Shown one piece after another: positions 36,509-49,744 of a stretch of 64,000 nucleotides of DNA (position 1 is its first letter; each line of letters opens with the position of its first letter). Location of the stretch: assembly GCA_949592205.1 (NCBI GenBank), contig CATIUR010000001.1, positions 214,092,250-214,156,249 of the forward strand. The letters are read 5' to 3'. Below the pieces are notes generated by a model, which saw only the letters and a program-made list of their open reading frames with translations, made no database searches and was not told the origin of the DNA. A program made the translations under genes and the position numbers. Source of the DNA: Helichrysum umbraculigerum (taxonomy: Eukaryota > Streptophyta > Magnoliopsida > Asterales > Asteraceae).

Positions 36509-39500
36509 GGAATCAAGAAAGATGATGTGTCCTCTGGCTCAGCAGCTCCTGTGTTGACTGTTGGTCAAAGTGCAAAGAAAAGAAAAAGGTCAAATTCTAA
36601 TTAGAAAAAAAAGACTGCTGACGGAAAGTCCGTTCGCAAGTCTAAGAAAGGGACCGATTCTGAGATTGCACCTGTTAGTGACCCAAAGGAAGCAGTGTGC
36701 TTCTACTGCAACACAAAGGGGCATTGGAAGCGTAACTGTCCAAAATACCTGAAGGACCTTGAAGATGGAAAGGTCGAGAAGAGTATTCACTCAGGTATGT
36801 TCATGATCGAACTCCATAATACTACAACTTCTAATTCATGGGTTCTGGATACAGGGTGTGGTAATCACATTTGCACTGTATTGCAGGGGCTAAAGGAAAG
36901 TAGAAGTGTGAAGCATGGAGAGCTCAACTTAGTTATGGGAAACAAGGGAATTGTACCTGTGACGAAGATTGGAAGATTTGAGCTCATGCTAAATTCTGGA
37001 GTTAGGATAGATTTAAATAATTGCTATTATTCGTCAGAAATGACTAGAAACATTATTTCATTTTATGCTTTGTATAAAGGTGGTTATCATTTTTCTTTTG
37101 ATAATGGAAATGGAGATATTTTGGTTCATTTAAATGATTGTTTTATTTGTAAAGATTCTCCTTACAAAGGCATATATGAAAATGTTGAATGTGTTAGCAA
37201 TGTTATTTTAAATGTTGATTCGTCTAATAAGCTTGATAAATCCAAGTTGTGGCATTATTGTCTAGGGCACATAAACAAGAAACGCATCGCCCAACTCCAA
37301 AAGGATGGAGTGTTGGAATCATTCGATCTCAAGTCGGATGATGTATGCGAATCTTGTTTATTAGGCAAGATGACCAAATCACCATTCACTGGATCGTGTG
37401 AAAGAGGTGAAGGATTATTGGACTTGGTACATACAGATGTATGTGGACCATTCCGATGTGCTACAAAAGATGGAAATAGATACTATGTTACATTTATTGA
37501 TGACTTCAGCAGATTTGGACATGTTTATCTTATCAAACATAAGTCGGATATTTTTGAGGTGTTCAAAAGATATCAAAGCGAAGTAGAGAATCAACTGGGC
37601 AGAAAGATAAAGGTCCTACAATCCGATAGGGGAGAAGAGTACCTTAGTATCGACTTTCTCGATCATCTTAGAAACTGTAAAATAGTTTCGCAATTGACTC
37701 CTCCTAGAACACCGCAGCTTAATGGTGTTGCTGAGAGGAGAAACAGAACTTTGTTAGACATGGTTCGATCTATGATGAGTCGAGCAACACTTCCAATAAA
37801 TTTCTGGGGTTATGCATTATAAACAGCCGCCCATATCTTAAATCAAATACCCACTAAGAAAGTTTCAAAGACACCTTATGAGATGTGGAAGGGAAAGAGA
37901 CCTTCTCTTGGTCACATCAAAATCTGGGGTTGTGAAGTTTACGTTAGACGGAAAACTCAGGACAAACTAGACTCTAGATCTGAAAAGTGTCTTTTCGTCG
38001 GTTATCCACAAGAGTCATTTGGATATTTATTCTACAGACCCAAGGATAATGTGGTCTTTGTAGCTCGAAGAGGAGTGTTCCTTGAGAGAGAAATGATATC
38101 TAAAGAGGACAGTGGGAGTAAAATTGATCTTGAAGAAATTCAAGAATCTACCGATGAAGAACCTATAATAAACACTGACATTCAACAAGAGGTGGAAACA
38201 CCTGTTAAACCTGAAGACATATCCTTACCCGTTCGCAGATCTAGTAGAGTTAGCAATCTTCCTGAGTTCTATTATGGTTACCAAATAGAAGAAGAGGATA
38301 AGATAAGTGATAGTACACTTGGTGAATTAGATGAGCCTGTTAACTACAAGGAAGCGACGGCAGGCCCTGGGCTGCTAAATGGAAGGAAGCTATGAAAAGC
38401 GAAATTCAGTCCATATATGAGTTTGGAATTTGGTTGACACTACACCCGGTCTTAAGACGGTGGGTTGTAAGTGGATCTTCAAGAAGAAGACAGACATGGA
38501 TGGGAAAGTACACACTTATAAAACTAGGTTGGTAGCAAAGGGCTATACTCAAACCTATGGGATTGATTATGAGGAAACCTTCTCACCAGTAGCTAAGATT
38601 AAGTCAATTAGGATTATGCTAGCCATAGCTGCATTTCATAACTATGAAATTTGGCAGATGGATGTCAAAACTGCTTTCCTTAACGGGAAACTGACAGAGG
38701 AAGTGTTCATGACACAACCAGAAGGTTTTGAAAATGCAAAGTATCCTAATAGAGTGTGCAAGCTTGAAAAGGCCATTTATGGACTTAAACAAGCCTCTCG
38801 TAGCTGGAATCTCTGCTTCCACGAAAAGGTCACAGAGTTTGGATTTTCTAGAAGTGAAGATGAGTCCTGTATATATGTCAAGTTCAGTGGGAGTATTGTA
38901 GTATTCTTAGTATTATATGCGGATGATATACTGCATATAGGAAATGATATCCCAACTTTACTAAGTGTAAAAGCCTGGTTGGGAAAGTGTTTCGCTATGA
39001 AAGATCTTGGAGATGCAGCATATATCCTAGGTATAAAGATTTACAAAGATAGGTCAAAACGTCTCATAGGACTCAGCCAGGATATGTACATAGATAAAAT
39101 ACTGAAAAGATTCAATATGGAAAATTCTAAGAAAGGGAACTTACCCTTGAATCATGGCATTAAGATCAGTAAGGATCTATGTCCAAAGTCTGAACAAGAA
39201 TTGGACAGAATGAGTCGAATCCCATATGCTTCGGCTATAGGATCGATCATGTATGCCATGACGTGTACAAGGCCTGATGTCTCATTTGCTTTGAGCTTAG
39301 TAAGTCGACATCAGCAGAATCCTGGTGAAGGTCATTGGACAGCTTTAAAGAATATTCTTAAGTATTTGAGAAATACTAAAGACAGGTTCTTGGTTTATGG
39401 TGGAGAAGAAGAACTTAGAGTAACGGGTTATAGTGATGCTAGTTTCCAAACAGACAGAGATGACTGTCGATCACAGTCTGGTTGGGTATTCCTACTGAAT

Positions 39501-39868
39501 GGGGAGCGGTGACATGGAAAAGTTCTAAGCAAGATACAGTAGCAGACTCTACATGTGAGTCTGAGTACATTGCGGCTAGTGAAGCGGCAAAGGAAGCTAT
39601 CTGGATGAGGAATTTCATTGGAGATCTTGGAGTTGTTCCAACGGTACAAGATCCTATTGCTATATTCTGTGATAAGGATCATGGAAAGTCAAAGCACATT
39701 GAAAGGAAATACCATTTGTTCGAAAGAAAGTCGAAGAAGGACATGTAGTTGTGAAGAGCATAAGATCAGAGGATAATCTAGTTGATCCTTTCGCAAAGCC
39801 TCTAGGAAAGTCCAAGCACGATGAACATGCTAGGAGCATAGGTTTAAGAGATAATGTAAAGTTTTAGT
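36509..39868 (+). pseudogene. copia gag C-terminus and pol, with stops and frameshifts
   Basis: In order: zinc knuckle CFYCNTKGHWKRNC; protease-like WVLDTGCGNHIC; GAG_pre-integrase block (LWHYCLGHINKKRI); integrase with VHTDVCGPF, FIDDFSRFG and NGVAERRNRTLLDMVR; a TAA at 37820; then the integrase end and reverse transcriptase (KWIFKKKTD, QMDVKTAFLNGK, LYADDILHIGND) and RNase H. Breaks: the stop at 37820, a frameshift near 38365-38395, another near 39500, and a short deletion plus frameshift near 39670-39730. The RT active site reads YADD instead of the usual YVDD. The element cannot make a full Pol. Confidence 0.88.
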
Positions 39869-40730
39869 TGATTAGTTTGAATTTGAAACGTTATAAACAA
39901 TGATAGAAACTGTAATAGACTTGGTGATTAATAATGAAGATTTTTAATGGGAAGGAGTTCTACGATTTACTATTGTTTGTCGTTGTGTTTCAGTTTTGCA
40001 TGTTTAGACACCACTTCCAGAGTAATAAGTTCTTACTCAAACCTCCTCAGTCGATCACACTATAGGAAGTATGTGGTGAATCAAGACTGTCATGGAGTGT
40101 TAGTAGATGTCTATGGAGATTATACATGGCATGGAGATTGCTGCAACACTCATTGGTACTTAATGGGGATTTAAGTATAGGAGAAACCCGCACTTAAAGA
40201 GGTCACTTCATGGATTAAGTCACGAGTGATTTTAAGATGATAATATCTTCTATTCTTAAAATGGAGATACATGAGTATCTAGTTCTTCGAGTCTGTTATA
40301 CTTTAGTCTATTCAAACGCTGTGCGTAAATGCCAGTTATAAAGGGTATGCTGGGTATGATATGATGAGTTGACTAGTGCTATGTAGTCGATATTTATTTG
40401 TTCCTTTTGCCTAAAATGGAAAAGAGATATCATGGGCCCTCTGATGATTAAAGTTTGACTTAAAAAGTGCTAGGCCTGGCAGAGACTAAAGTGATAGTTC
40501 AGTAGTCTCATATAGTCAATATAATCGGAAATTGGAAAACATATATGAATCTTGAGATTGATTATAATCCATGTCTCGATTCATAAGATATCGTGAAACA
40601 AAGGAATGGTTGATCACTTATCTAAAGGACTAACTCTAAAGATGAGATCAGAGTTCGGCAGTTGCTTGGATGCACACTTTACATAGTTAATGAGACCAAT
40701 AGTAGTTGATGATTTGTCCAAGTGGGAGAC
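39869..40730 (+). other. copia 3' untranslated region
   Basis: Non-coding sequence between the end of pol and the 3' LTR, ending in the purine tract. No env-like ORF is supported; the 75-codon ORF at 39947 has no recognisable features. Confidence 0.6.
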
Positions 40731-41432
40731 TGTTGGAATAGTGTCCAATATCATAACTAATTGGTAAGACTATCATTAATGGTAAAGTCCTTTTTGGGTT
40801 ACCCTCAATAAACGGTCAAGAGAAAGATGAAGGATAATATTAATAGTATTAATATTATATTTAATTAATAATAGTTTATTAATTAGAAATTAAAAGTAAT
40901 TAAATCTGGCGGAAGATTCCAGAAACTGACTCAACCACCGGTTGGAAGGTCTAACCGCCGGTTGAGGTTAGGGTTTCTAAGGCGGTAGAATTCGCAGACT
41001 TGGAGTACAAGTCAAAAAAAGCTCCAACCGCCGGTTGGGAGTCGAATTCAGCAAACCATAGGGTTTCTTCCACAACTATAAATAGGGGCATCCTATACCT
41101 TCATTATGAATCAAGTCAGCTACGAATTTTCAAGTATTTCGAAAATTCGACTTTCTCTTGGGTTTTTGGGTGTGAAGCATTAGAGGTATTCTACTTTGGG
41201 TACTTGCCTCCAAGTAACGAAGCTCTGCTCATTGGTCTGCTCGCGAGAAATAGGTTTTTCTCTTAAGGTTAGTGTTTTCCATATATTCTCTTTATCCAAT
41301 TTGTTTATTGTACTATGTTGTTAAAGTTAAAGATCCCTTAGGGTTTTAGTTTCCTAATTGCCTTAGATTATTTAAAGTTTTGTTATTCCGCTGCGTGTAT
41401 AATAATCTAGTTAGGGAATAGAAAACCCAACA
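40731..41432 (+). repeat. 3' LTR of copia
   Basis: 702 bp. Differs from the 5' LTR by a loss of about 22 bp (one CAACCGCCGGTTG unit) and scattered substitutions. Confidence 0.88.
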
Positions 41433-42482
41433 GATATTACCCAAATCGATCTGTAATTTTTCTATTTTAAATTCACCGAGTAGGAATGAAATTACTTGAA
41501 AAGGTTAATGTAAATTTAAAATAATTAATTTTTTTCACTAACTTGGTTTCAAAAACTTTTAATTTTTTTATATCTACTTATATAAATGCATTTACATCAA
41601 GTAATATTATCATTAATCCAACTAAATATTTAATATACATTTTAACTTACACACTTTACTATTAGAAACAAGATATTAAATACGAAATTTCATATTAAAA
41701 ATCAACGGCTCGTGTCTATGCACGGGTTTGAAATCTACTTAAATGATATGTGGTGAAATCAAATTGGAAATGTGTCAATTTCCGAGTTTGTAATTTGTCC
41801 CAAATAATACTCCCGAGACTTGATTTAGTTGGCAATTGTTTTCCACAACGTAAATCGGTGAGAAACTATTAAAAGTTGACAATATTAATAACAATATTAA
41901 ATAGACTCGCAAAATTTATGATTGAAAAGTAAATATTATACCAAATCAATCCCTCTTCCCTCTTTATTATTAAAAGAGAGTTGTATTATCTAATCAAAAA
42001 TTAATTTAGCTTTTATGTTTAAACCTACCCCTAATTGTGATTACCAAATAATTATCTAGCCATATTAGTAAAGTACAATACTACCCCTCCTGATGCAAAA
42101 TCACGCCATCTCCAATTTGAATTTCAAAATCAACTTCAGATCAAAGATTGGGGGCGTAGGAAAAACGAAATCAGGATCGATACACAATTGGAGATAACCG
42201 ATGATCAGATCCACAATCTTTAATCGCACAAACCTATTCCTCCCTATTTTGTCCAAAATCAGACTGGTGTTTTTTTTGTTCGTGGAACTAATCTGAAACC
42301 ACGTACATCGATTGTGTACCCAATCGAATTCTTTGTGTTTTAGCAAGGTACTTTCATATTATTTCCAGAATGAAGGTTCCGATTGATTCGAATTGAAGGT
42401 ACGTTCATACATGGTTTACATGTCTGTGATTCATTCAAATATGCGATTAACGATTACCTTACTATTATGAGTGATTTATTAA

Positions 42483-42596
42483 GCCTTCCGATTGTGGCTG
42501 CTAGAATTGAGTTTGATTTAAGCATCCTGATTGTGGCTGCTAGAATTGAGTTTGATTTAAGCGTCCTGATTGTAGCTGCTAAAATTGAGTTTGACG
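42483..42596 (+). repeat. Tandem repeat, three units of 39 bp
   Basis: GATTGTGGCTGCTAGAATTG starts at 42490 and 42529, with a slightly changed copy at 42568. The period is exactly 39 bp, so the frame stays open. Located in the left part of the second Helitron. Confidence 0.85.
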
Positions 42597-43144
42597 GTTA
42601 ATACCATGTTTAGATACACTTGAAACTACATTGTTGTGAGTAAAGAGTGATTCGAACTCTTGATCCTTATGTATTCAACGTTTCAGATTGTGTGTAGTAT
42701 TGTATTTGTACTTCGATACATTTAGTCTCACAACACCAGATATTTTTGAATTATTGTGTCCACCAGGTGTTTGTATAAATGTTTGTCATGCCGAAAATGC
42801 AAATAATTGTGAATTGAAAGTAGCAGAATTGATTCTGATGATGACTACATGTTTAGATACACCTTGAAGGTACATTGTTGTGAGTAATGTAGCAGTTTAT
42901 ATTTTTGGGTTTCATGCTTTATTGTCTATTGTAAACCCTATTCATTTATGCATTAATTTGTTTCTGTTATGCTCAAAATTATATATAGTGTTTTGTAAGT
43001 ATTGGTTACCTTAATGATTACCTTAGTGAAGAATAGTACTTACCACATGTCTTTAGTTTATATCCACAAGTATATATATTGTCGTATATGTTAAAAATTA
43101 ATCTAATCTAATAGCATTATGGAAACACAAGTCAGATAAGACAT

Positions 43145-45794
43145 TGTAACACCCCAAAAATATAAAGGTTTTATTTTAGAACACGAGCGCATATTATTTT
43201 AAAGTTTTATGGTTTTAAATGATACGAAATAATAGAATACGCAAATGATTTTCTAGTTCCAGACAATAGGGTTTAAAATGGATAAAATAAATACTGGAAT
43301 AAATAGATAAGTACGTATGGATGTATGTTTATTCAATTTTTATTCTTTGAACTTCCTGAACATTTCACAAAGACAAGAACCATCGCAGAGAACTATTCAA
43401 GTTTCAATTCCTCTTCTTTAATTCTTGATTCAAGTATTCTAGGGTTCAAACTATCATCCTTTGATCATCCCTAATAACATGTAAGTTCAATTTCTTGATT
43501 TCTTGACCTAGTTTTTGAGGTTTTATGAGGTTTGGATGGGTTTTAAGAATTTAAGGGTTTTAATCCGAAATTGAAGCTAGAAATTAATTGAATTGTTGTT
43601 TATTAGTGTTATTAAGCTTGTAGGTAATCATATAACATGTTGAAAAGGAGGAATTTATGAATTTTGTTAATAGGTAATTCTAGGGTTTATGTTAAATTTT
43701 GTGTAATGATGTAAATAAGTTTAAGGAAGTAACTTATGATGTTAATAGAGTATAATTATGATAAAAGAGTATGAAATAACATGGTAGAATTCGATAAGTG
43801 ATGAATTGTTAAAAAAGTGTTCATGGTGGTTCTTGTAAATTATGTTAAGATGATGTTAATGAGTTTAATTATGAAACTAGTGATGCTTATAGAGTATGAT
43901 TATGATGATGAATATTATGAGGTAAGAGTTTGGTTAGTGAAAGTTAAAAAGTGATTAAAGAGATAGTTTAATATAATTAATTAAAGATTTAACTTAGTGT
44001 AATCAAAGTGGGGGAGGGATTTAATATGATTAAAGTTAACGATGATTAGTGTTTAAACATGTTATTATGTGTTATGTATTATGTAGGAATTATGTAGGTG
44101 ATAAAGAAGTGGATGCTTATGTTGATCAAGATGGTGAAATCGTCTTTTAAGAGATTGTGGTGAGTGATACGGGGGTTAAACAGGTGATTTGGTTGTGTAT
44201 GTACCGGCTAGCTTTTGAGCTAGAGGTTTTGCACAATCAAGGAAAAGTTATTTGTTATATGTTTGTTTATTTATGTTTATTGCTTAAATTAGTTGTTGTG
44301 TTAATTTACTTGTTTATGTTTATGTGTTATGTGAATAAATGATACTTGGTAAGAAAAGTAGTGATTATCTCATTAGCTTGATGATAGCCAAGTAATGAGA
44401 TTGTCACTAGCTTAATGGTAAAGGAAAATGAACGATAGTGTGTGATTCGATTGTGTTGGATCCGGATTGCTTCCGAGCAAGAGGCTACACAATCGGTGGA
44501 AGATGATTCGTTGATACATGTGGGTTAAATAGTGATGATGTAGTGAACAGTGTATGAATTGATTGTATGTGTTTCCGGATAGCTTCCGAGCTAGAGGATC
44601 ATACAATCAAGTGGAAGTTACTTGTTATATGTCTTGTTGTTAATGTGTGCATTAAGATTATGTTAAAAGTTGTTGTTGATTAGTGTTTTGATTATTGTTG
44701 ATTAAATTATGTGGAATATGTTTATGCAGTGAAACAGTGTTAGTATGCATACCGTTGTGGTATGGTACTCAGTGAAACAGGGTTAGCATGCATATCGATG
44801 TGGTATGGTGCTCAGTGATCTGTGTTCAGGGTTCAGAGCTTAGTGATTATGTGTTTATGTAATTGTGTTGATATGTGTTAAGTGTTATGTGGATTACTTG
44901 TTTGATTGCTTGTGTACTCACTAAGCAGTGGTGCTTACCCGTTTCAATGTTTATGTTGTAGGTTGATGTTTTGCTAGCGACACGTGGATAGAAAGTTTAT
45001 GCAAAGTTAGTGACGTGGATATGGAGCATGCTTGTGGTTAGAATATGCTTCACTCTTCTTAATTTGTTGTTTTGATATTCAATTGTGTAAATCGCCCAAA
45101 TAAAGAGTCGAATGTGATTGGTTGGTCAAATTTGGAGTTGACAACTTGTTCACGATGTTGAAATAGTCAAACATCTATGGGTTGGGTGATAAATTGGTTG
45201 AATTATGGTCATTGTGGTAAACGGGTCATATAGTGTCAATATGGGTTTATAAGTGGTCGTGTGGTATATCTAAATGGGTTAGTTTTATGTGCTGTTTGTT
45301 GGTCGCTTTAGACTTGTTTCAAAGTGATAATAGAGTGTGCAAAAAGTTAGAGTTTGAATGTGTGTGAATTGTGATTTGAGTTGGCACTAAAAAGGGGTCA
45401 AAACGGCCTCTAATTGGTGACACGTCCAAAATGGTCATCTTTGGAAAATTTAGAAAAGTGTAAAAATAGAAAGTTTCATTTTGTTATTGTGGACGTGTAT
45501 GTAAAGTTTCAGAGTCTAAGTGTTTATGAGTAAAAAGTAATAAGAGTTTGAATTTGGTCAAAAATTTGGTTACCACTACCACTAGAACAGGCTTGTTCTA
45601 GTCTAAAACAAGCTTGTTCTAGCTAAAACAAGGTTGTTTTACCTACCTGTACTACATGACTGGTAATTTGCATACCCCGTTGTCTTGTTTTGGGTCAAAA
45701 TGTAAAGATGAGAATACGGTATCAAATATACGAGATGTGGGACCGAGCTGTGGGAACCGAAAAAAAAAATTTACTGAGTTTTTGGGGCGTTTCA
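43145..45794 (+). mobile_element. Solo LTR, TGTAACACCCC...GGGGCGTTTCA
   Basis: 2650 bp, TSD GACAT (43140-43144 and 45795-45799). The insertion is confirmed because the sequences on either side, joined, match an uninterrupted copy at about 46997-47125. It contains the 'ttccagacaatag' block also seen in the LTRs at 31453 and 11434, so it is a distant relative. Confidence 0.85.
45583..45642 (+). repeat. TAGAACAAGCTTGTTCTA word cluster
   Basis: Three near-palindromes spaced 20-22 bp: TAGAACAGGCTTGTTCTA (45583), AAAACAAGCTTGTTCTAG (45605) and AAAACAAGGTTGTTTTAC (45625), near the 3' end of the solo LTR. Confidence 0.85.
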
Positions 45795-47150
45795 GACATA
45801 GGATAGAGGCGACATTTTCAACCATTTACTTTCGACAGGTCAATATAGGTAATCTCAAAAAGGCCAAATGGATCAATTCAAAATTTTTTGTATATCCTAC
45901 TAATGCAGTGTTGGTGAAGATCAAAATTTTGAGCGGCATCAAAAATATGAAAACATTACTTGAAGACCTCAGAAAGAAGCCGCTTCATATAGCTGTTGAG
46001 AAACAACATATATTGCATTGTCCTTTAGAGAGGACCAACTATGTTGAACTTTTATTAAAAAAAAACAAAGAGTGTAGACCCTCTAGCAATTGTTCTTTAT
46101 TGTTAAAACATCTTTATTGTATCGGTGTGGTTGACTTAAACCTGGCTTCATGTTATCTGTTTTAATAGTTACATCATGCTACTGTTTTCAAGCAACTCAA
46201 GATTTGATTGCAGTGTTGATAGAAAAATTGCGGTTTATGTAAGCTACTTGAAGCCATTGACCGAAGGTTTGTGTGTTATTAAGGTTTTTCTTTGTTTTCT
46301 ATTAGGCTTAATTGATAGTTCTTTTAAGAAGGCGATGCTATCAGATTAATCTGTTTCTTATAGATGCCATGATCACTTTGGTCTTGTAGAAGAACTTGTT
46401 TTGTGGTAAAGCAACTCGAGTTTGATTGCAGCATTGATGGAAAAATAACTGTCCATGTAAGCTTCTTGAAGCCAAAACCGTTGGGGTAGTTTTTAATTTA
46501 ATAGTTCCTTACTTTGTTTCAACTGATGGCAGGTGGAATTTGGCATTTTTGGTTATCGACATGTTCTTTGCTGCCATTCGTCTTCTTTTCACAAGTTTAT
46601 GATTGCTTGCTGTTTGCTTCCCCTGCATCATGGCCTTCATGTATTTCCATCATCGCAAGGTGAAGTAGATTAATACTTTTTCGTATTTATTTTGCGTTTA
46701 GGCTGATGAACCTGACAACCCTGCTAATACACATGAAGGTGCATTAGAATCCTTAAAAAAAATACAGATTTGTAAAGTCCAACGATGAGGAGCAATCTAA
46801 TGGTGGAACATGTAGAATGGTCCCTATGTAAACAAATGGTCCTGACTTCTCTGTTGAACATCTTGTTCCATCTGAGGATGCGGTAAGTCTACTCCCAATA
46901 ATAGAATGGTCTACTATTTGTTCATGCTGTTAAGTACTCTTTGAAGGATTTAGATGCCTCTATAGGTTGAACTTGACTAATTAAGATTTGACCAATTACT
47001 AATAGGCAATAGCATTATGGGAGCTGAAGTCAGATAGGCTGGAGGATAGAGGTGACATTTTGACCCATTTACATACGACATAGGTTGTTTTTTCTTATAA
47101 TCTCAAACAGGTCAAATTGGTCAACCGAAAAATATTAGTCCAACAGCAAA

Positions 47151-47152
<2 letters not shown>
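45795..47152 (+). other. Helitron interior with internal duplications, no gene recognised
   Basis: Two kinds of direct duplication are visible: 43110-43144 plus 45795-45870 recur at 46997-47125, and a block near 46195-46260 ('tttgattgcagtgttgatag') recurs near 46425-46485. Short stretches read like coding sequence, but no domain is recognisable. Confidence 0.5.

Positions 47153-47197
<45 letters not shown>
47153..47197. repeat. (AT)n microsatellite
   Basis: An uninterrupted AT dinucleotide run of about 45 bp. Confidence 0.95.
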
Positions 47198-47200
<3 letters not shown>

Positions 47201-48399
47201 AGAGATAAAGATTGAGGCAATGTAATTGATGGTAACAAATTCCCATGTCATGAGTGTCCTCCAAATCTGAGTTTAATATCAGTTGAGCTAGCTGAGCATT
47301 ATGTATACGTAGCCACATACATATTGCTATGTATATGTATATAGGTATGTTTAGCCTGTTTAGGAGCATCCTGACAAATACCATCAAAACCATAGAATAA
47401 ATGCTTAATCAAAACCATAGAAGAAATGCTTAATCTGTGAGACAATGGTCAACTGTGGTATGACGTCATCAGCAGAAAAATCAAATTTCTCAACTTATAT
47501 GTCTCTAATGGGTATGTCTATGGGAAAGCTAGGAGCAGGTGAGGATAATCTTCATCAGGTACTAACTAAAAAAATATTTCTACTAATATTAAATTCGAAG
47601 TTAGAAATATTTTTTCAGACTTATTTTTCCAAGCAAACCTAAATTAATAAATCTATTACTAAAAAATAGGTTTTACGGTATATTATTATTGATAATCTAT
47701 TTGCATTGTAGGTGATTCGACCTGGTGAGAAAACCTTAAGAGGAATTCATGATGTTTTGACTACTCGGCAATCTCTACGGCTTGTAATAATAGACTACTT
47801 TGATAGGCTTTAAACCCTAAGTACACTTTGGCTTGCATGGCCGCGAGGTTGACAGAATTTGGTGCATAGTTTCACATTCTTATAAAGTTTAAATATTGGT
47901 TTATATGCAAAGATTTGTTACATGTTTTTTGCTAAATCATCAATATATGTTACGAACATTGGTGTTCAGGCACTAAAGTCGATTAATAATTACTTTTTGT
48001 CACAAAATCGATGTAATGTATTTATTAGATTGCATTCACATTATTAAATTGATTAATGAACTTCTATCTCTCTTATATACCAGTACTTCCTTAAGTATTT
48101 TGATTAAAATGCATATATCAAATATTAACATTTTTGGCAGAATGATTATATAGTCCGCAAATTTTGCGGGTTATGATCTAGTTGTATAAATAATCAAAAC
48201 AAAAAGGTCTCATTTATAGTACTTCATTTTAGGCCTCATCGGAGCTTGAGCCGCTCTTGGACCAATCTTAAGAGTTTGCAACACAAATATTTGATTGACC
48301 GTTTATGTTTTATTTTTTCCATGGATTTTGTTGGGTAGTAGTAATACTTGCGGTTGCGACTCATTTAATGTAAAAAGGTTTATTATTTCGTTATGTTTT

Positions 48400-48778
48400 A
48401 ATGTAAAAGGGTTTATTATTTCGTTATGTATTAAACTTTATTCTTTTTAATATTGTATAAGTCGAACTTTGAAAACTTCTATTGTATGTATTGAACTTGT
48501 AAATATTGTCTAGTGTATGTAAAGTTTCTTTTTTGGGTAAGGCCAAAATAGGAAAGTTTTCTTTTTTGCCTTACCCAAAAAGAAAATAATGCATACAATA
48601 GATTATATTTATAAGTTCACTATATTCAATAGAACAAATGAAAATAGGAAATAATGGATACGATAGACTATATTTATAAATTCAATACATACAATAGAAC
48701 AAATGAATATATACCGCATACAATAGTAAAAAATGTAAAGTTTAATATATAACGAAACAATAAACCCTAATGTAAATT
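48400..48778. mobile_element. Foldback MITE-like element
   Basis: The left part (gtaaaagggtttattatttcg...) and the right part (cgaaacaataaaccctaatgtaaa) are inverted copies, pairing in imperfect form towards an apex near 48545 (GGGTAAGGC / GCCTTACCC). A 31-bp piece of the left arm is duplicated just upstream (48368-48399). No TSD was identified. Confidence 0.6.
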
Positions 48779-49499
48779 ATTGTTGTTATCGATGGGAATA
48801 AAAACAAATGACAATTAAGGAAAATAGAAACATCCTTTATCCGGTCCAAATACTTTAACAATACTCGTGATAGATTAATTAGTATTAGTAGTTAGGTTTG
48901 TGATTAGAGAGGATGGTGACTTCGAGAGTGAAGGAGAGTCAGACGATCTCCACCTGCTTTATAAGTACACTTCATTATAAAACGTATACTGCATCATAAG
49001 AACAACTGCACATTACGTTTACAAATTACAGCACATCCTAATTCTCTACCTCTCTTAACCATAGTTAATTGTAAAATAGTAATTACACGGATCATACATA
49101 TGACATTTTTTTATAACATATATAGTCTCTATTAGAAATTCATTAAGTAGATGGCATGCAATATTGATCGATTAAGGCCTTGAAGTAACTACAGCTTTGT
49201 ACCGGTATTCGTCGTAGTATAATTGTTTTTGATCCATAAAACCGTGACATTCTGCTTATTTTGGGCGCAAAAGGATTTAATAGGTCAAAATTGGCAAATT
49301 TTATACTAACTGGACGTCTATTAAAATGATTTTCAATAGAATTGATACATACGACTCTGCAAAATGAACAAACCATGGAGATGGTCCATGTAATTTAGTC
49401 TAATACCGAGTATTAATAGTTTGCAGGTCTTTAATCCATAGATTATTTATCTAATTAACGAAAATATCAACAATCATTGTTTTAAATGGTGTTTCAAGA
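48779..49499. other. Non-coding DNA
   Basis: No gene, repeat or transposon end that I can support. The minus-strand ORF at 49143-49376 has no recognisable domain. Confidence 0.5.
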
Positions 49500-49744
49500 T
49501 TTTATTCTATGGGTGAGGTTCAAATGAGAATGTAATTTTTGGTGAGAATGGAGGAATCAACTAGAACGTGCAACGTGTCACAAAGCCACTTTTCCCCATG
49601 TTTTTTAAACTTAAATATCTCCGAAACGGTAAGTCGAAAAATTATAAAAATTGCACCATAAAAATCAGCATTTTTTCCTCTTCGATTTGTGATCTCACAA
49701 GGTATACTTTCGACGAACTTTTTTTTTGGGTTTTACAAAATTAG

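Larger units (their letters stand above)
34245..41432 (+). mobile_element. Ty1/copia retrotransposon, degenerate
   Basis: LTRs 34245-34967 and 40731-41432 (TGTTGGAATAG...CCCAACA), TSD GATAT (34240-34244 and 41433-41437). Primer-binding site TGGTATCAGAGCC (34969-34981) and a purine tract 'aagtgggagac' before the 3' LTR. Gag and pol are recognisable but broken. Integrase lies before reverse transcriptase, the copia order. Confidence 0.93.
41961..48181 (+). mobile_element. Second Helitron (3' end clear, 5' end approximate)
   Basis: The 3' end has the hairpin CCGCAA-att-TTGCGG (48155-48169), eight bases, then CTAG (48178-48181) and T. The 5' end is placed at TCTTTATTATTAAAAGAG because this resembles Helitron starts and leaves a normal-sized hAT element behind, but the preceding base is C rather than A, so 41946 is an alternative. 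Apart from a solo LTR it is about 3.6 kb, with no Rep/helicase domain that I can see. Confidence 0.6.
33512..48259 (-). mobile_element. hAT-type element (non-autonomous), split by copia and a Helitron
   Basis: Left end CAGAAGTGGCTCAAGG and, reversed, right end CAAGAGCGGCTCAAGC. It is flanked by an 8-bp degenerate TSD GGCCAATT (33504-33511) / GACCAATC (48260-48267). Its two ends match the two ends of the hAT-type element at 59838-61029 in swapped order, so it is a reversed copy. Removing the copia (34245-41437) and the Helitron (about 41961-48181) leaves about 1.34 kb, close to the 1192-bp relative. No transposase. Confidence 0.72.

Noticed and set aside
41700..41742. Another Helitron 3' end (hairpin CTCGTG...CACGGG)
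   Set aside because: The required CTRR terminus is not present (CTAC) and no matching 5' end was found. It is more likely hAT-internal sequence or a decayed end.
45656..46165. 169-codon ORF as a gene
   Set aside because: It crosses the proven right border of the solo LTR at 45794, so it is a chance fusion of LTR and Helitron sequence.
47121..47393. 90-codon minus-strand ORF
   Set aside because: Runs through the AT microsatellite, which encodes an artificial IY repeat.
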